From: CAWGOF01 sp963824225 | GTDB lineage: Bacteria; Acidobacteriota; Polarisedimenticolia; Polarisedimenticolales; Polarisedimenticolaceae | Reading direction: 5' to 3' | Length of the DNA: 64,000 nt | Assembly (NCBI GenBank): GCA_963824225.1 | Contig: CAWGOF010000003.1 | Location: 2,542,001 to 2,606,000 of the forward strand | In this document: piece by piece, positions 11,456 through 20,607 of the stretch | Numbering within the stretch: position 1 is the stretch's first letter | Layout of the letters: the number at the start of each line of letters is the position of its first letter | Notes under the pieces: generated by a model | Databases searched by the model: none | Told to the model about the DNA's origin: nothing | The model's input: the letters and a program-made list of their open reading frames with translations, nothing else | Program-made: the position numbers and the translations under genes

Positions 11456-13171
11456 ATGCCCGAAACGCGACGGACCGAATCGACGAAGAAGCGCAAGGGC
11501 CGACCCCTCGGCATCGACGAGAAGTACGACGAGGTGCGCCAGCTCCTGGCCCTGGGCAAGGAGCGCGGCTACCTGTCGATGGACGAGGTCAACGAGATGC
11601 TTCCGGACGACGTCTCGGCGTCGTCGGACGAGATCGAGGACATCTTCGCCCTGCTCGAATCGAACGGCGTCGAGCTGGTCGAGGTCGATCAAGATCCGTT
11701 CAAGGTCACCGGCGCTCCCGTCGCCAAGGGCCGGGCCGAGCGTGCGGACGGCGAGGTCCTGCTCGAGAAGACCAACGACCCGGTGCGCATGTACCTGCGC
11801 GAGATGGGCACGGTCCCGCTGCTGACGCGCGAGGGCGAGGTGTCGATCGCCCGGCGCATCGAGCGCGGCGAGCGCCGGGTGCTGAACTCGCTCGCCCGCA
11901 GCGACTACGTGCTGGACGAGATCCGCTCGCTCGGCGAGATGCTGCGCCGCAACCAGGCGTCGGCGAACTGGTTCACGGACGCCGAGGAGGACGGGGACCA
12001 GAAGACGCCGCAGAAGCGACTGGCCCGCGCACGCCAGGCCATGGGGCGCATGCAGAAGCACCTGAACGCGATCGAGCTGGCGGAGAAGAAGGGTCGGCGC
12101 CTCACGCACGGCGGCCGAGCCTGGCGCGCGGCGGGCTGGCGCATCGCGCGGCACCGCGTGGGCGTGGCCCGCGAGTTCCGCAATCTGCGGCTCGCGCCGC
12201 TCCAGGTGGACAAGCTGGCGTTCGTCGTCGTCGACGCGGACCGCAAGATCAAGCGCCACGAGCGCAGCATCAACGAGCTGAACCACCGGATGCGCACGTT
12301 CCGGGACGCGCACCTCAAGCGCGAGGTCCGGCGCAAGATCGACGGGCTGCGCGGCGACATCCGGGCGCTCGAGGAGGAGATCGGCGTCGACCGCAAGCAG
12401 CTGCACGGCGTCGCCTCGCTGATCCAGCGCGGCATGCGCGAGGCCAAGCGGGCCAAGAGCGAGCTCGTCGAGGCCAATCTGCGCCTCGTCGTGTCGATCG
12501 CCAAGAAGTACACGAACCGCGGGTTGCAGTTCCTCGATCTGATCCAGGAGGGGAACATCGGCCTGATGAAGGCGGTGGACAAGTTCGAGTATCGCCGGGG
12601 TTACAAGTTCTCGACCTACGCCACGTGGTGGATCCGGCAGGCGATCACGCGGGCCATCGCCGACCAGGCCCGCACGATCCGTATCCCCGTGCACATGATC
12701 GAGACGATCAACAAGCTCGTGCGGACCCAGCGCAGCCTGGTCCAGGAGCTGGGACGGGAGCCGAGCCCCGACGAGATCGCCCAGCGCATGGACATTCCGG
12801 TGGCCAAGGTGCGCAAGGTACTGAAGATCGCGCAGGAGCCGATTTCGCTCGAGACCCCGATCGGCGAGGAAGAGGACAGTCACCTGAAGGACTTCATCGA
12901 GGACCGCACGTCCCTGTCGCCGGTCGAGCAGGTGATCAACATGAACCTGCGCGACCAGACCCAATCGGTCCTCAAGTCGCTGACCCCGCGCGAGGAGAAG
13001 GTGCTGAAGATGCGCTTCGGCGTCGGGGGCGGGAGCGAGCACACCCTCGAGGAGGTCGGGCAGAACTTCACGGTGACGCGCGAGCGCATCCGGCAGATCG
13101 AATCCAAGGCCCTGCGTAAGCTCCGCCATCCGTCGCGCAGCAAGACGCTTCGCGTGTTCGTGTCCGAGTAG
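11456..13171 (+). CDS. rpoD: Primary RNA polymerase sigma factor (sigma-70)
   Basis: This 571-residue housekeeping sigma factor has a region 1.1 (DEKYDEVRQLLALGKERGYL), NDPVRMYLREMGTVPLL (region 1.2), a charged non-conserved region rich in Arg/Lys, and region 2 from about residue 337 (NLRLVVSIAKKYTNRGLQFL, then KFSTYATWWIRQAI, the -10 recognition segment). Region 3 carries TIRIPVHMIETINKL. Region 4 near 510-560 carries the helix-turn-helix (LEEVGQNFTVTRERIRQIE). The ATG has GAAGG upstream. It is the last member of the MMS operon, but the next gene starts at the base after its stop. Confidence 0.97.
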   Translation: MPETRRTESTKKRKGRPLGIDEKYDEVRQLLALGKERGYLSMDEVNEMLPDDVSASSDEIEDIFALLESNGVELVEVDQDPFKVTGAPVAKGRAERADGEVLLEKTNDPVRMYLREMGTVPLLTREGEVSIARRIERGERRVLNSLARSDYVLDEIRSLGEMLRRNQASANWFTDAEEDGDQKTPQKRLARARQAMGRMQKHLNAIELAEKKGRRLTHGGRAWRAAGWRIARHRVGVAREFRNLRLAPLQVDKLAFVVVDADRKIKRHERSINELNHRMRTFRDAHLKREVRRKIDGLRGDIRALEEEIGVDRKQLHGVASLIQRGMREAKRAKSELVEANLRLVVSIAKKYTNRGLQFLDLIQEGNIGLMKAVDKFEYRRGYKFSTYATWWIRQAITRAIADQARTIRIPVHMIETINKLVRTQRSLVQELGREPSPDEIAQRMDIPVAKVRKVLKIAQEPISLETPIGEEEDSHLKDFIEDRTSLSPVEQVINMNLRDQTQSVLKSLTPREEKVLKMRFGVGGGSEHTLEEVGQNFTVTRERIRQIESKALRKLRHPSRSKTLRVFVSE

Positions 13172-13876
13172 GTGGATTCGGACCAGTCGACCGCAACGAT
13201 TCGCGAGCGGCTGCGCGGCGTACCGCTGTTCGCCGCGCTCGACGATGCCGCGCTCGACGAGCTCGTGGCGCTCGGGCGGATCCTGCACCTCGGACGCAAG
13301 CAGGTCCTGATCCACGAGGGCGAGCCGTACCGCGGACCGTTCGTCGTGCTCGCGGGGCTCGTCGTCTTGTACAAGCTGTCGGCCGACGGGCGCATGCTGA
13401 TCCTGCAGGTGTGCCGGCCCGGTGACCCGCTCGCCGTCGTACCGCTGTTCGAGGCCCACGACGCGGGTTACCCGGCACACGCCCGGGCCACGCGCGAGAC
13501 CGAGGCGCTGTTCCTGCCCCAGGACACGTTCGTCCCGTTCCTCAAGCGTCATCCGGAAGTGGCGTGGGCGCTCCTCGGCGAGCTCGCGGCGCGGATCAAG
13601 GAGATCACGCTGCAGCTCGAGGGCGTGACCCTGCGCGAGGTCACGTCGCGCCTCGCGCGCTATCTCCTGCGCGAGGTCGAAGCGAGTCACGCCGCGCGAG
13701 ACGTCCAGCCGATCCTCGACCTGCCGTTGACCAAGGGGTCGATCGCGTCGTACCTCGGGACGGTGCACGAGACCCTGTCGCGGACGTTCGCGCGGTTGAT
13801 CCGGGAAGGCGTGATCTCGGTCGACGGGCCGAAGGTCACGATCCTGGACAAGGAGCGCCTCAAGAAGATGGTGTGA
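13172..13876 (+). CDS. CRP/FNR-family transcriptional regulator abutting rpoD
   Basis: This 234-residue regulator has an N-terminal cyclic-nucleotide-binding-like barrel (LFAALDDAALDELVALGRI, the turn HEGEPYRGPFVVLAGLV, then GDPLAVVPLF) and a C-terminal winged helix (SIASYLGTVHETLSRTFARL, about residues 187-206) typical of CRP/FNR. No FNR cysteine cluster is present, and the classical cAMP-contact RE-S/T pair is not obvious, so the ligand is unknown. The GTG begins directly after the rpoD stop (0-base gap), so it is probably co-transcribed and translationally coupled. The 3' end overlaps the convergent gene by 17 bases. Confidence 0.9.
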   Translation: MDSDQSTATIRERLRGVPLFAALDDAALDELVALGRILHLGRKQVLIHEGEPYRGPFVVLAGLVVLYKLSADGRMLILQVCRPGDPLAVVPLFEAHDAGYPAHARATRETEALFLPQDTFVPFLKRHPEVAWALLGELAARIKEITLQLEGVTLREVTSRLARYLLREVEASHAARDVQPILDLPLTKGSIASYLGTVHETLSRTFARLIREGVISVDGPKVTILDKERLKKMV

Positions 13877-15479
13877 GCCCGCCGCTGGCCCGCAACCGCT
13901 CGAGGTTCTGGCGGGCCTTTGCGTTTCCGGGGTCGAGCACCACGAGCCGCTCCCAGGTCCGCGCGGCCTCGGCGTTGCGCCCGAGCCGGGCGTATGCCGT
14001 GCCGAGGTTCAAGAGCGTCGACGGGCTGCCGGGATACAGCTCGTCGGCCCGCGTCAGGTGACGCAACGCGGCCGGCGCATCCCCGCGCTTCAGCAGGTAC
14101 GTGCCGTAGGACACGTGGAGCCCGATGTAGTCCGGTGCCACGCGCTGGGCCTCGCGGTACAGGCGGTCGGCCCGCGGCGGATCTTCGTCCTCGATCACGT
14201 TCGCCAGGTTCACGAGCGAGCGCGCGCTCGTCGGCCGGTGCGCGACCTCGTGCTCGAAGAGCGTCCGATCGCTGCGCCAGTCGGGCAGGCGAGCGAGGCT
14301 CAGCGTGCCGTATGTCGAAGCCACGATGACCAGAACGGCAACCGCGAGCGCGCGGTGCGAGAGCGCGGCGAGACCTGCGCCGGCGAGGACGCAGATGCCG
14401 GCCGAGGCGAGATACAGCAGCCGCTCAGCGAACACGGTCCCGGTCGAGAACAACAGGTTCGACGTCGGCAGATAGGCCAGCAGGACGAATGCGCACCAGA
14501 AAGCGAGGGCCGGGCGCGTGCGCCTCAGCCGGATCGTCGCCCCGACCAGGATCGCGAGCGCGGCCAACGTCACCGAGGCCGCGATCGGCACGGGAACGCG
14601 CCCGGCGAGCGGCCGCGGAGCTCCATAGTCCGCGGACGACGACACGGGCAGCACGAGCTGCTCGATCCAGCGCACACCGACGGCGAGCCCGCCCACGACC
14701 CGCGCGACGCCGGCACGGGCGACGAGCGGGTTGTCCTCGCGCGGCGTCGAGTAGGCCGGGTCTCCCACCGCAGCCTCGCGCAGCGCGATCCAGCTCCCGA
14801 GGACGAGGACGAAGCCGAGCGCGAGCGGAGCGAGCCGCCGGAGCACCCGCGGTCCTCGGTCACCGAGCTGGAACACGGCCAGGATCGCGAGCGGGATCAC
14901 GAGCACGCCGTGCTCCTTCGACAGGAGCGCGAGCGCGCCCAAGATGACGACCAGAGCCGCGCGCCACCGATCCCGCGACGGCTCGAGCGGGCGCGGTACG
15001 AGCGCCACGAGAACCGCCGAGAGAACGAACACCGCCGCGAGGAGCTCCGCACGGCCCGCGATCCAGTGCACCGCTTCGCCATGCACGGGGTGAGCCGCGA
15101 ACAGGATCCCCGCTGCGAGACCGGCGAACACGCGGCGTGTCGTGACCCAGGAGACGAGCACGACCAGCACCGTGACGAGACCGTGCAGCAGGTCGTTGAT
15201 CGCGTGAAACCAGCCCGGGCCTCCGCCACCGAGCTTCCAGTCGACGGCGAAGCTCAGCACGGTCAGCGGCCGGTACAGGCCGTCGTTTCGCTCGACGCCC
15301 CAGTAGGGCGTCGAGAACGCGGTCCGGATGTCGAGCTCGTGCACGCGCGGATTCGTCTCGACGAGAGTGTGGTCGTCGAACACGAACCCGTGCCCGTAGT
15401 TGCCGGCATGCACGGCGATCGCCAGCCCGAACGCCACGACGCACGCACCGGCCAAGCTCCATCGATCTCGGCGGGCCAC
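13860..15479 (-). CDS. TMTC-like multi-spanning membrane protein with C-terminal TPRs
   Basis: This 539-residue protein has about ten hydrophobic segments followed by tetratricopeptide repeats. The N terminus has the GT-C glycosyltransferase layout of TMTC/DUF1736-type proteins: a first membrane helix, an external loop with the acidic pair FVFDDHTLVETNP, STPYWG, then GLYRPLTVLSF. The C terminus has TPRs (RSLVNLANVIEDED, ADELYPGSPSTLLNLGTAYA). It is probably a protein or lipid glycosyltransferase; the substrate is unknown. GTG 15479 starts 11 bases after the cytochrome stop, so the two form a transcription unit. The last 17 bases overlap the CRP-family gene convergently. Confidence 0.75.
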   Translation of the reverse strand: MARRDRWSLAGACVVAFGLAIAVHAGNYGHGFVFDDHTLVETNPRVHELDIRTAFSTPYWGVERNDGLYRPLTVLSFAVDWKLGGGGPGWFHAINDLLHGLVTVLVVLVSWVTTRRVFAGLAAGILFAAHPVHGEAVHWIAGRAELLAAVFVLSAVLVALVPRPLEPSRDRWRAALVVILGALALLSKEHGVLVIPLAILAVFQLGDRGPRVLRRLAPLALGFVLVLGSWIALREAAVGDPAYSTPREDNPLVARAGVARVVGGLAVGVRWIEQLVLPVSSSADYGAPRPLAGRVPVPIAASVTLAALAILVGATIRLRRTRPALAFWCAFVLLAYLPTSNLLFSTGTVFAERLLYLASAGICVLAGAGLAALSHRALAVAVLVIVASTYGTLSLARLPDWRSDRTLFEHEVAHRPTSARSLVNLANVIEDEDPPRADRLYREAQRVAPDYIGLHVSYGTYLLKRGDAPAALRHLTRADELYPGSPSTLLNLGTAYARLGRNAEAARTWERLVVLDPGNAKARQNLERLRASGGLTPSS

Positions 15480-15490
15480 GGACGACCGGT

Positions 15491-16258
15491 CTAGCCCGGC
15501 GCCGGCGTCGCCTCGACTTTGGGCTCGAGCTCCTCGAGGCGCTTCTTCGCCCGCGGGTTGTCGGGCGCGAGCTCGAGCGAGCGCTTGTAGCTCGCGCGGG
15601 CCCTCTCGGTATCTCCCGCCTCGCGATACGCCTCGCCCAGCAGGAAGTGGCACGACGCCGCGTCCGGGTGCTGCTCCGCGTTGAGCGACAGGATCGCGAC
15701 GGCACCGGCGACGTTCTTCTCCGCGAGCAGCCGGTCCCCCAGCTGGTTCAACGGCCGCTCGGAGAAGTCGTAGCTCCCGTCTCCGTAGTGCTTCTCTCGC
15801 AGCGTGCGATAGCGGGCGACCGCCGCGTCCGCACCTTTCTCCGCGAGCTCCTGCGCCACGACGCCCTCGATCCGCAGGGGCCGCTCGAGGCCCCGATGGC
15901 ACGTCGCGCAGTCGACGCGCACCACGGGCGAGCGGCCGATCTTGGCCAGGTGATCGTCGTTGATCGACCGCACCATGCGCATCATCGCCCGGGCCACACG
16001 CTTCGTCTCGTAGTCGTCCGACTTGAAGTCCATCGCTTCGAGCGCGCCGCCTGGAGGACCCATGTGGCAGTGCCCGCAGCGCACGCCGAGCGCCCCGGTG
16101 AAGCCGCGCATCATGTCGATGAGCTCGCGCTTCCCGATGTCCTTGGGCAGGACCTGCAGGTTCTCGAACTTGTCCGGGATCTGTGCCCCGGCCGGGAAGG
16201 CGGTCAGGGGCAGCGCCAGGGCAAGCCACCCGATCCGGCACCACTGTCGTCCGCGCAT
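15491..16258 (-). CDS. Secreted di-heme c-type cytochrome with C-terminal TPRs
   Basis: The product has 255 residues with a Sec signal peptide (WLALALPLTAFPAGAQ). Two heme-binding motifs are visible: CGHCH at 61-65 and CATCH at 117-121. The segment NLQVLPKDIGKRELIDMMRG and the heme spacing resemble the photosynthetic-reaction-centre-cytochrome-like family (CytoC_RC) common in non-phototrophic soil bacteria. Two TPR-like units follow (CHFLLGEAYREAGDTERARA, LELAPDNPRAKKRLEEL). It is likely a periplasmic electron carrier held in a complex by its TPRs. It shares a unit with the downstream TMTC-like gene and is divergent from the YfhO-like gene 50 bases away. Confidence 0.85.
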   Translation of the reverse strand: MRGRQWCRIGWLALALPLTAFPAGAQIPDKFENLQVLPKDIGKRELIDMMRGFTGALGVRCGHCHMGPPGGALEAMDFKSDDYETKRVARAMMRMVRSINDDHLAKIGRSPVVRVDCATCHRGLERPLRIEGVVAQELAEKGADAAVARYRTLREKHYGDGSYDFSERPLNQLGDRLLAEKNVAGAVAILSLNAEQHPDAASCHFLLGEAYREAGDTERARASYKRSLELAPDNPRAKKRLEELEPKVEATPAPG

Positions 16259-16308
16259 CGTCTCCTCCGTGCGAGTATCCGCGAAGTATACGTGTATCCT
16301 CGGGGCCG

Positions 16309-18351
16309 ATGTCGGGCCGGCCGTCGCTCGTTGCTCTGATCCTGGTCACGGCTCTCGGGGCGGGCATCGCGATCGCGACGACGAGCCGCACGACCTACGT
16401 CGAGCCGTCGCTACCGATCCTCGGAGCTGCTGTCGCCTGCGTCGCCGGCGCGCTCGTCGTGCCCCGACGCTGGCGTGCGGCTGCGGCGACCTGCGGCGCT
16501 CTCGCCTGCGGCGCGGCTGCCGGACACGTGCTGCTCGCGCCCGGTTGCCCGCGAGTCCACGACCTGCAGCACCTGTGGGGTGTATGGGCCTACGGTCGTG
16601 CGGTGGCCGCGGGCTCGCTCTACCCGCAGTGGATGCCGTACATCGGAGCCGGGATCCCGCTCCTTCCGTTCTATGGACCGCTGAACTTCCTGCTCATGCT
16701 CCCGGCGATCCTCGCCGGGCTCGCGCCGGTGACGGTGTGGAAGTTCGCGCTCTTCCAGGGCCACGTCCTCGCGGCGGTCGGGGTTCTTGCGGCCGCGCGG
16801 GTCGCGGGCGTCGGCTGGCGCAGCGCGCTCGTCGGTACCGTGGCCTTCGCGTTCGCGCCCTGGCGCTTGACCGTGTTCGACTATCGCGGGGCGCTCGGCG
16901 AGGCGAACGCGTACATCTTCCTGCCGCTCGCCGCGGCCGCCGCGCTGCGCTGCACGACCGCGCCCGCGCGCAGCCCGCGCTGGATTCTCGCGCTTTCGGT
17001 CGCGGCGCTCGCGTGCACGCATCTCCAGTCCCTGCTCACGCTCGGGATCGTGCTCGCGCCCGCGCTCGCTCTGGCGGCGATCGAGCCCGGCGGCGCGCGC
17101 CGGCGCTTCGGCTCGCACCTCGCAGCGCCCCTCGCCGCATCGGCCCTCGGCCTCGCGCTCGTGGCCTGCGTCTGGCTCCCGACACTCTTCGAGCTGCGCC
17201 ACACGAGCGTCGAGGAGTCGACGCGCGACAACCCGTACTACCGGTACGTCGAGCAAGGGGTCGCGCCGCGAGCGCTCCTCGTGCGCGAGCGTTGGGACAG
17301 GCCGCGCTTCTCCTTGCCCGCGAGCCTGCGCGCGCGCGACCGGCTCGAGGGCGAGCAGATGCCGTTCTACTTCGGCGCGGTCCTCGCGGCGTCGGTGCTC
17401 GCGCTCGGCTTCTCGACCACGGATCGCCGCGCTCGTGCGCTCGCGATCGGGACCCTCCTGGCGCTCGGGCTATCGACCGCTTGGCTCGCCGGCCTCGGAA
17501 GCTGGGTCCCGGGGCTCGCGACGCTGCGCTTCCCGTGGCGGTTCCTCTCGCCGGCGACGGCACTCGCCGCCCTCGCGCTGTCCATCGGGTTCGAGACCTG
17601 GTCGCGCTCTCGCAGCGACCGGACCGCGGCGCTCTACGCCGTTGCGCTCGTCTGTGCCCTGGCCTGGGACGGCGCACCGTACACCGGTGCCGCGGACCGG
17701 ATCCCGGCCTACGACGGCGCGCGCCACTGGTACGCGGCCGATCCGCGCATCGCGCACTGGTCCGAGCAGATGCGACCCGTGCCGCTCGACCTCCCGCACG
17801 ATGACCAGCCGCGCCGCGTCTACAACCTCGAGCTTCCGCCGAACGACTATCGCACGTCGATCGACTGGTTCTTCCCCGGGTACTACGAGTGGCTGAACCC
17901 CACGGTGTTCCGCGAGTACTGGAAGGCGAGCGACACGGCGAAGCTGGCCCAGGCCGGAGTCGCTCTCGCATTCACGAACACCGTGCCGACGCCGCGATCG
18001 ATCGCCGCGCGCCCGTACACGGAGCTCGAAAGCGAGGATCGTGTCATCGGCACCGCCGAGCTCGTGTCGCGGCGCCCGGGCGCGATCGTGATTCGCGCGC
18101 TCGTGCCGGACCGCGGAGCGACGCTCCTCGTGCGCGAGCAGAGCTTCCCCGGCTGGCGGGCCCGTGTCGACGGCGGATCCTGGACGATACCGGCCGAGCG
18201 TCGCGGGTTCCTCGCCATCGACCTACGGGCCGGCGCTCACGAAGTCGTGCTGCGCTTCGGCTGGCACACGTGGCCCAGGCGTCTGGGGCTCGCGATCTCC
18301 TTGGTCTCGATTCTGGTCGCCGGCTGGTACGGCCGACGTCGAGCGAGCTAG
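16309..18351 (+). CDS. Large integral membrane protein, YfhO/GT-C-like
   Basis: This 680-residue protein has about twelve membrane segments. The early loop PRVHDLQHLWGVWAYGRA, the aromatic SLYPQWMPYIGAGIPLLPFY, and the C-terminal soluble beta-domain with QSFPGWRARVDGG and HEVVLRFGWHTWPRRLGLAI are the features of YfhO-like and related six-pyruvoyl-annotated membrane proteins, thought to be GT-C glycosyltransferases. The ATG is 50 bases from the divergent cytochrome start, so a shared control region is likely. The donor and acceptor are unknown. The stop overlaps the convergent metalloprotease stop by 4 bases. Confidence 0.7.
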   Translation: MSGRPSLVALILVTALGAGIAIATTSRTTYVEPSLPILGAAVACVAGALVVPRRWRAAAATCGALACGAAAGHVLLAPGCPRVHDLQHLWGVWAYGRAVAAGSLYPQWMPYIGAGIPLLPFYGPLNFLLMLPAILAGLAPVTVWKFALFQGHVLAAVGVLAAARVAGVGWRSALVGTVAFAFAPWRLTVFDYRGALGEANAYIFLPLAAAAALRCTTAPARSPRWILALSVAALACTHLQSLLTLGIVLAPALALAAIEPGGARRRFGSHLAAPLAASALGLALVACVWLPTLFELRHTSVEESTRDNPYYRYVEQGVAPRALLVRERWDRPRFSLPASLRARDRLEGEQMPFYFGAVLAASVLALGFSTTDRRARALAIGTLLALGLSTAWLAGLGSWVPGLATLRFPWRFLSPATALAALALSIGFETWSRSRSDRTAALYAVALVCALAWDGAPYTGAADRIPAYDGARHWYAADPRIAHWSEQMRPVPLDLPHDDQPRRVYNLELPPNDYRTSIDWFFPGYYEWLNPTVFREYWKASDTAKLAQAGVALAFTNTVPTPRSIAARPYTELESEDRVIGTAELVSRRPGAIVIRALVPDRGATLLVREQSFPGWRARVDGGSWTIPAERRGFLAIDLRAGAHEVVLRFGWHTWPRRLGLAISLVSILVAGWYGRRRAS

Positions 18352-19196
18352 TTGAACGTATCGCAGGCGGTCGGATCGCCCGACGCGAGACCTCGACGGA
18401 GCCACTCGGCTCGTTGCTCGGACGAGCCGTGCGTCCACGACTCGGGCTGCACGTAGCCCTGCCCGAGCCGCTGCATCCGATCGTCGCCGATCGCCGCCGC
18501 GGCCCGAAGCCCCTCCTCGAAGTCGCCGGGTTCGATCAGCTGGTGCTCCCGATCGGCGTAGAACCCCCACACACCGGCGAGGCAGTCGGCCTGCAGCTCG
18601 AAGCGCACCGACAGCTCGTTGGCCGCGCCGCGCGACGAGCGATCCTGCAGCCCGTGCACCTGGTCGGCGATCCCGAGCAGGTGCTGCACGTGGTGCCCGA
18701 CCTCGTGCGCGATCACGTACGCCGCCGCGAAGTCTCCGGGTGCGCCGAACCGCTCCGCCAGCTCGGAGAAGAATGACAGATCGAGGTACACCTTTCCGTC
18801 GAGCGGGCAGTAGAACGGACCGACGGCGGCGGACGAGATCCCGCACGTCGACTCGACCGCCTCGGTGAACATCACGAGCCGGGGCTCCTGGTACGTCTTC
18901 CCACGGCTCGAGAACAGGGCGCGCCACGTCTCTTCGGTGTCGGCGAGCACGACCGAAGCGAACTTGCCCAGCTGGTCTTCCGGCTCGCCGGTCGGAGCCT
19001 GCACGTCGGTCGAGTACGTGCCGACGCCGTCCCCGCCCTGGAACAGCATGAGCAGCTGCGTCGGATCGGCGCCGAGGAGCCAGCTCACCAACAGGACGAC
19101 GATCAAGCCACCGCAGCCGATCGGGGCGCCGCGCCCGATGCGCATGCCGCGTCGATCCTCGACGTTGACGCTGCCTCGACGACCCTGCCAGCGCAT
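18348..19196 (-). CDS. YpfJ-type neutral zinc metallopeptidase, membrane-anchored
   Basis: This 282-residue protein has one N-terminal membrane segment (IGCGGLIVVLLVSWLLGAD) and an extracytoplasmic protease domain. The zinc motif HEVGHH is at about residue 164, with the downstream acidic FELQADCLAGVWGFY as the third ligand region. The start MRWQGRRGSVNVEDRRG and the end SGDPTACDTFN match the PF04228 (YpfJ/DUF neutral zinc metallopeptidase) pattern exactly. The substrate is unknown. Three Cys in the mature part may form disulfides. Confidence 0.93.
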   Translation of the reverse strand: MRWQGRRGSVNVEDRRGMRIGRGAPIGCGGLIVVLLVSWLLGADPTQLLMLFQGGDGVGTYSTDVQAPTGEPEDQLGKFASVVLADTEETWRALFSSRGKTYQEPRLVMFTEAVESTCGISSAAVGPFYCPLDGKVYLDLSFFSELAERFGAPGDFAAAYVIAHEVGHHVQHLLGIADQVHGLQDRSSRGAANELSVRFELQADCLAGVWGFYADREHQLIEPGDFEEGLRAAAAIGDDRMQRLGQGYVQPESWTHGSSEQRAEWLRRGLASGDPTACDTFN

Positions 19197-19372
19197 GGCG
19201 TTCTCCCTATGGATCGATTATCGCGCCACAAACATCTTCGTAATCGACGAAAAAACCCGATCCGGAATCATCCACCCAGCTTCTACGGTCTCTTCCTGGG
19301 CCACAACAAGTTGATGTCCGCGGCGAAAGCCGCGTTTGCTGGCCCCATGGGAGCGCCCATCTTTGCCTCACG

Positions 19373-20521
19373 ATGAAACACCAAAACGCACCGCGCACCG
19401 TTCATTTCGTAGTCGTGGCGCTCGCGGCCCTCGCCGTCCCGGCGACCGCCGTCCCGGCGGCCGCCGCCACGCCGCCGTGGACGGTTTACCGGTCGCCCGC
19501 GCCGAGCGCGACCGAGAGCGCGAGCCCGCACGCGGTGCTCCTCGAGTCGCCGTGGGACGACGCGCCGGGCGTTCTGTCGGACGGCAGCTCGTACTTCTAC
19601 ATGGTGACCGACGGGAGCGGGCAGTCGCTGCCGTTGTCGGTCCACAAGAACCCGGTCCTCGACACGGTGCGACTGGGCTTCGACGACGGGAATCCGACGT
19701 CCGCGCCGGTCGACCCGTTCACCTCGTCCGTGACCGTCGCGCCGCCGATCGTTCCCGCCGATGGGCTCTCGAGCTCGTGGGTCACCGTCGTCCCGCGCGA
19801 TTCGGACGGCGTCCTCCTCGGCGCGGGGCTCACGCTGACGATCGATTCCGTCGCCCTGTGGCCCGGAACGTTCGTCGGCTCGTTCGTCGACTTGAACAAC
19901 GGTGCCTACGTCGGCCGCGTCGTGTCGACGCTCCCGGGGCAGGCGACCGTGTGGGTCGAAGTCGAAGGCACGCAGCTCAACGACGAGCCGACGATCGACT
20001 TCGAGAGCGTAGGGCCGCTGTCGCTACGCGACCTCGCGGTGCTGCAGCTCGACGCCCTGACCTCGCCGGGCGGCACCTTCGATCAACTGCTGGGCGACCT
20101 CGACCCGAGCACCGATCCCGGCGCGGCCAACGTCGTCCAGGCCAAGGCCGAGGCGCTCGCATCCCTCGGCACCTTGCTCCAGGGCGATCCGCAGAGCGAC
20201 GACGAGGCGGTCAAGGATCTGCTCCGATTCGCGGCGGTCGAGCTGTTCCAAGTGCTCGCCAACCCCGGGCAGGTCGACACCGACGCGGTGGATGAGCTGC
20301 TCACCGATCTGGCCGAGATCGCGCGCCTCGTGGCCCAGTACTGGTACGAGGTCGCGGTCGAGGAGTGCTCCGGGCAGAACGCCGGATCGCGGCTCGACCA
20401 GGCCGAGCAGTCGCTCCTCAATGGCGACGCGTGCGTGGCGACCGCGGATTGGGTCGGCGCCGGCACGCTCTACGCCAAGTCGATCGAGAAGTCCGATCTC
20501 GCGATCGACTTCTGCAACTGA
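19373..20521 (+). CDS. Secreted hypothetical protein
   Basis: This 382-residue product is of unknown family. A clear signal peptide (FVVVALAALAVPATAVPAAAA) precedes a mature domain rich in Ser, Thr, Val and Asp. Residues 120-220 look like beta-strand-rich propeller or Ig-like sequence (WVTVVPRDSDGVLLGAG, GQATVWVEVEGTQLNDEP). The last 150 residues look helical (KAEALASLGTLLQGD, DAVDELLTDLAEIARLVAQY) with four Cys near the end. The ATG is preceded by an ordinary leader region (19197-19372) without another gene. I do not recognise it; it is likely lineage-specific. Confidence 0.75.
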   Translation: MKHQNAPRTVHFVVVALAALAVPATAVPAAAATPPWTVYRSPAPSATESASPHAVLLESPWDDAPGVLSDGSSYFYMVTDGSGQSLPLSVHKNPVLDTVRLGFDDGNPTSAPVDPFTSSVTVAPPIVPADGLSSSWVTVVPRDSDGVLLGAGLTLTIDSVALWPGTFVGSFVDLNNGAYVGRVVSTLPGQATVWVEVEGTQLNDEPTIDFESVGPLSLRDLAVLQLDALTSPGGTFDQLLGDLDPSTDPGAANVVQAKAEALASLGTLLQGDPQSDDEAVKDLLRFAAVELFQVLANPGQVDTDAVDELLTDLAEIARLVAQYWYEVAVEECSGQNAGSRLDQAEQSLLNGDACVATADWVGAGTLYAKSIEKSDLAIDFCN

Positions 20522-20530
20522 GCCTCCTCG

Positions 20531-20572
20531 CGGGGTCAGGTCCCGGGGTCTGACCCCGAGACCTGGCCCCGT
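20531..20572. repeat. Palindromic intergenic element sharing 17 bases with 7553-7569
   Basis: A nested palindrome: outer arms GGGGTCAGGTC and GACCTGGCCCC, inner arms CGGGGTC/GACCCCG. It could form a stem of about 18 pairs right after the secreted hypothetical gene and before the RidA gene. The segment CCGAGACCTGGCCCCGT is identical to the right arm at 7553-7569. GGGGTCAGACC-type palindromes of this kind are widespread in GC-rich bacterial intergenic DNA; terminator activity is possible. Confidence 0.6.
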
Positions 20573-20607
20573 CCCGTGTATCCTCGGGGGTTCACGGAGG
20601 AGGTCTC

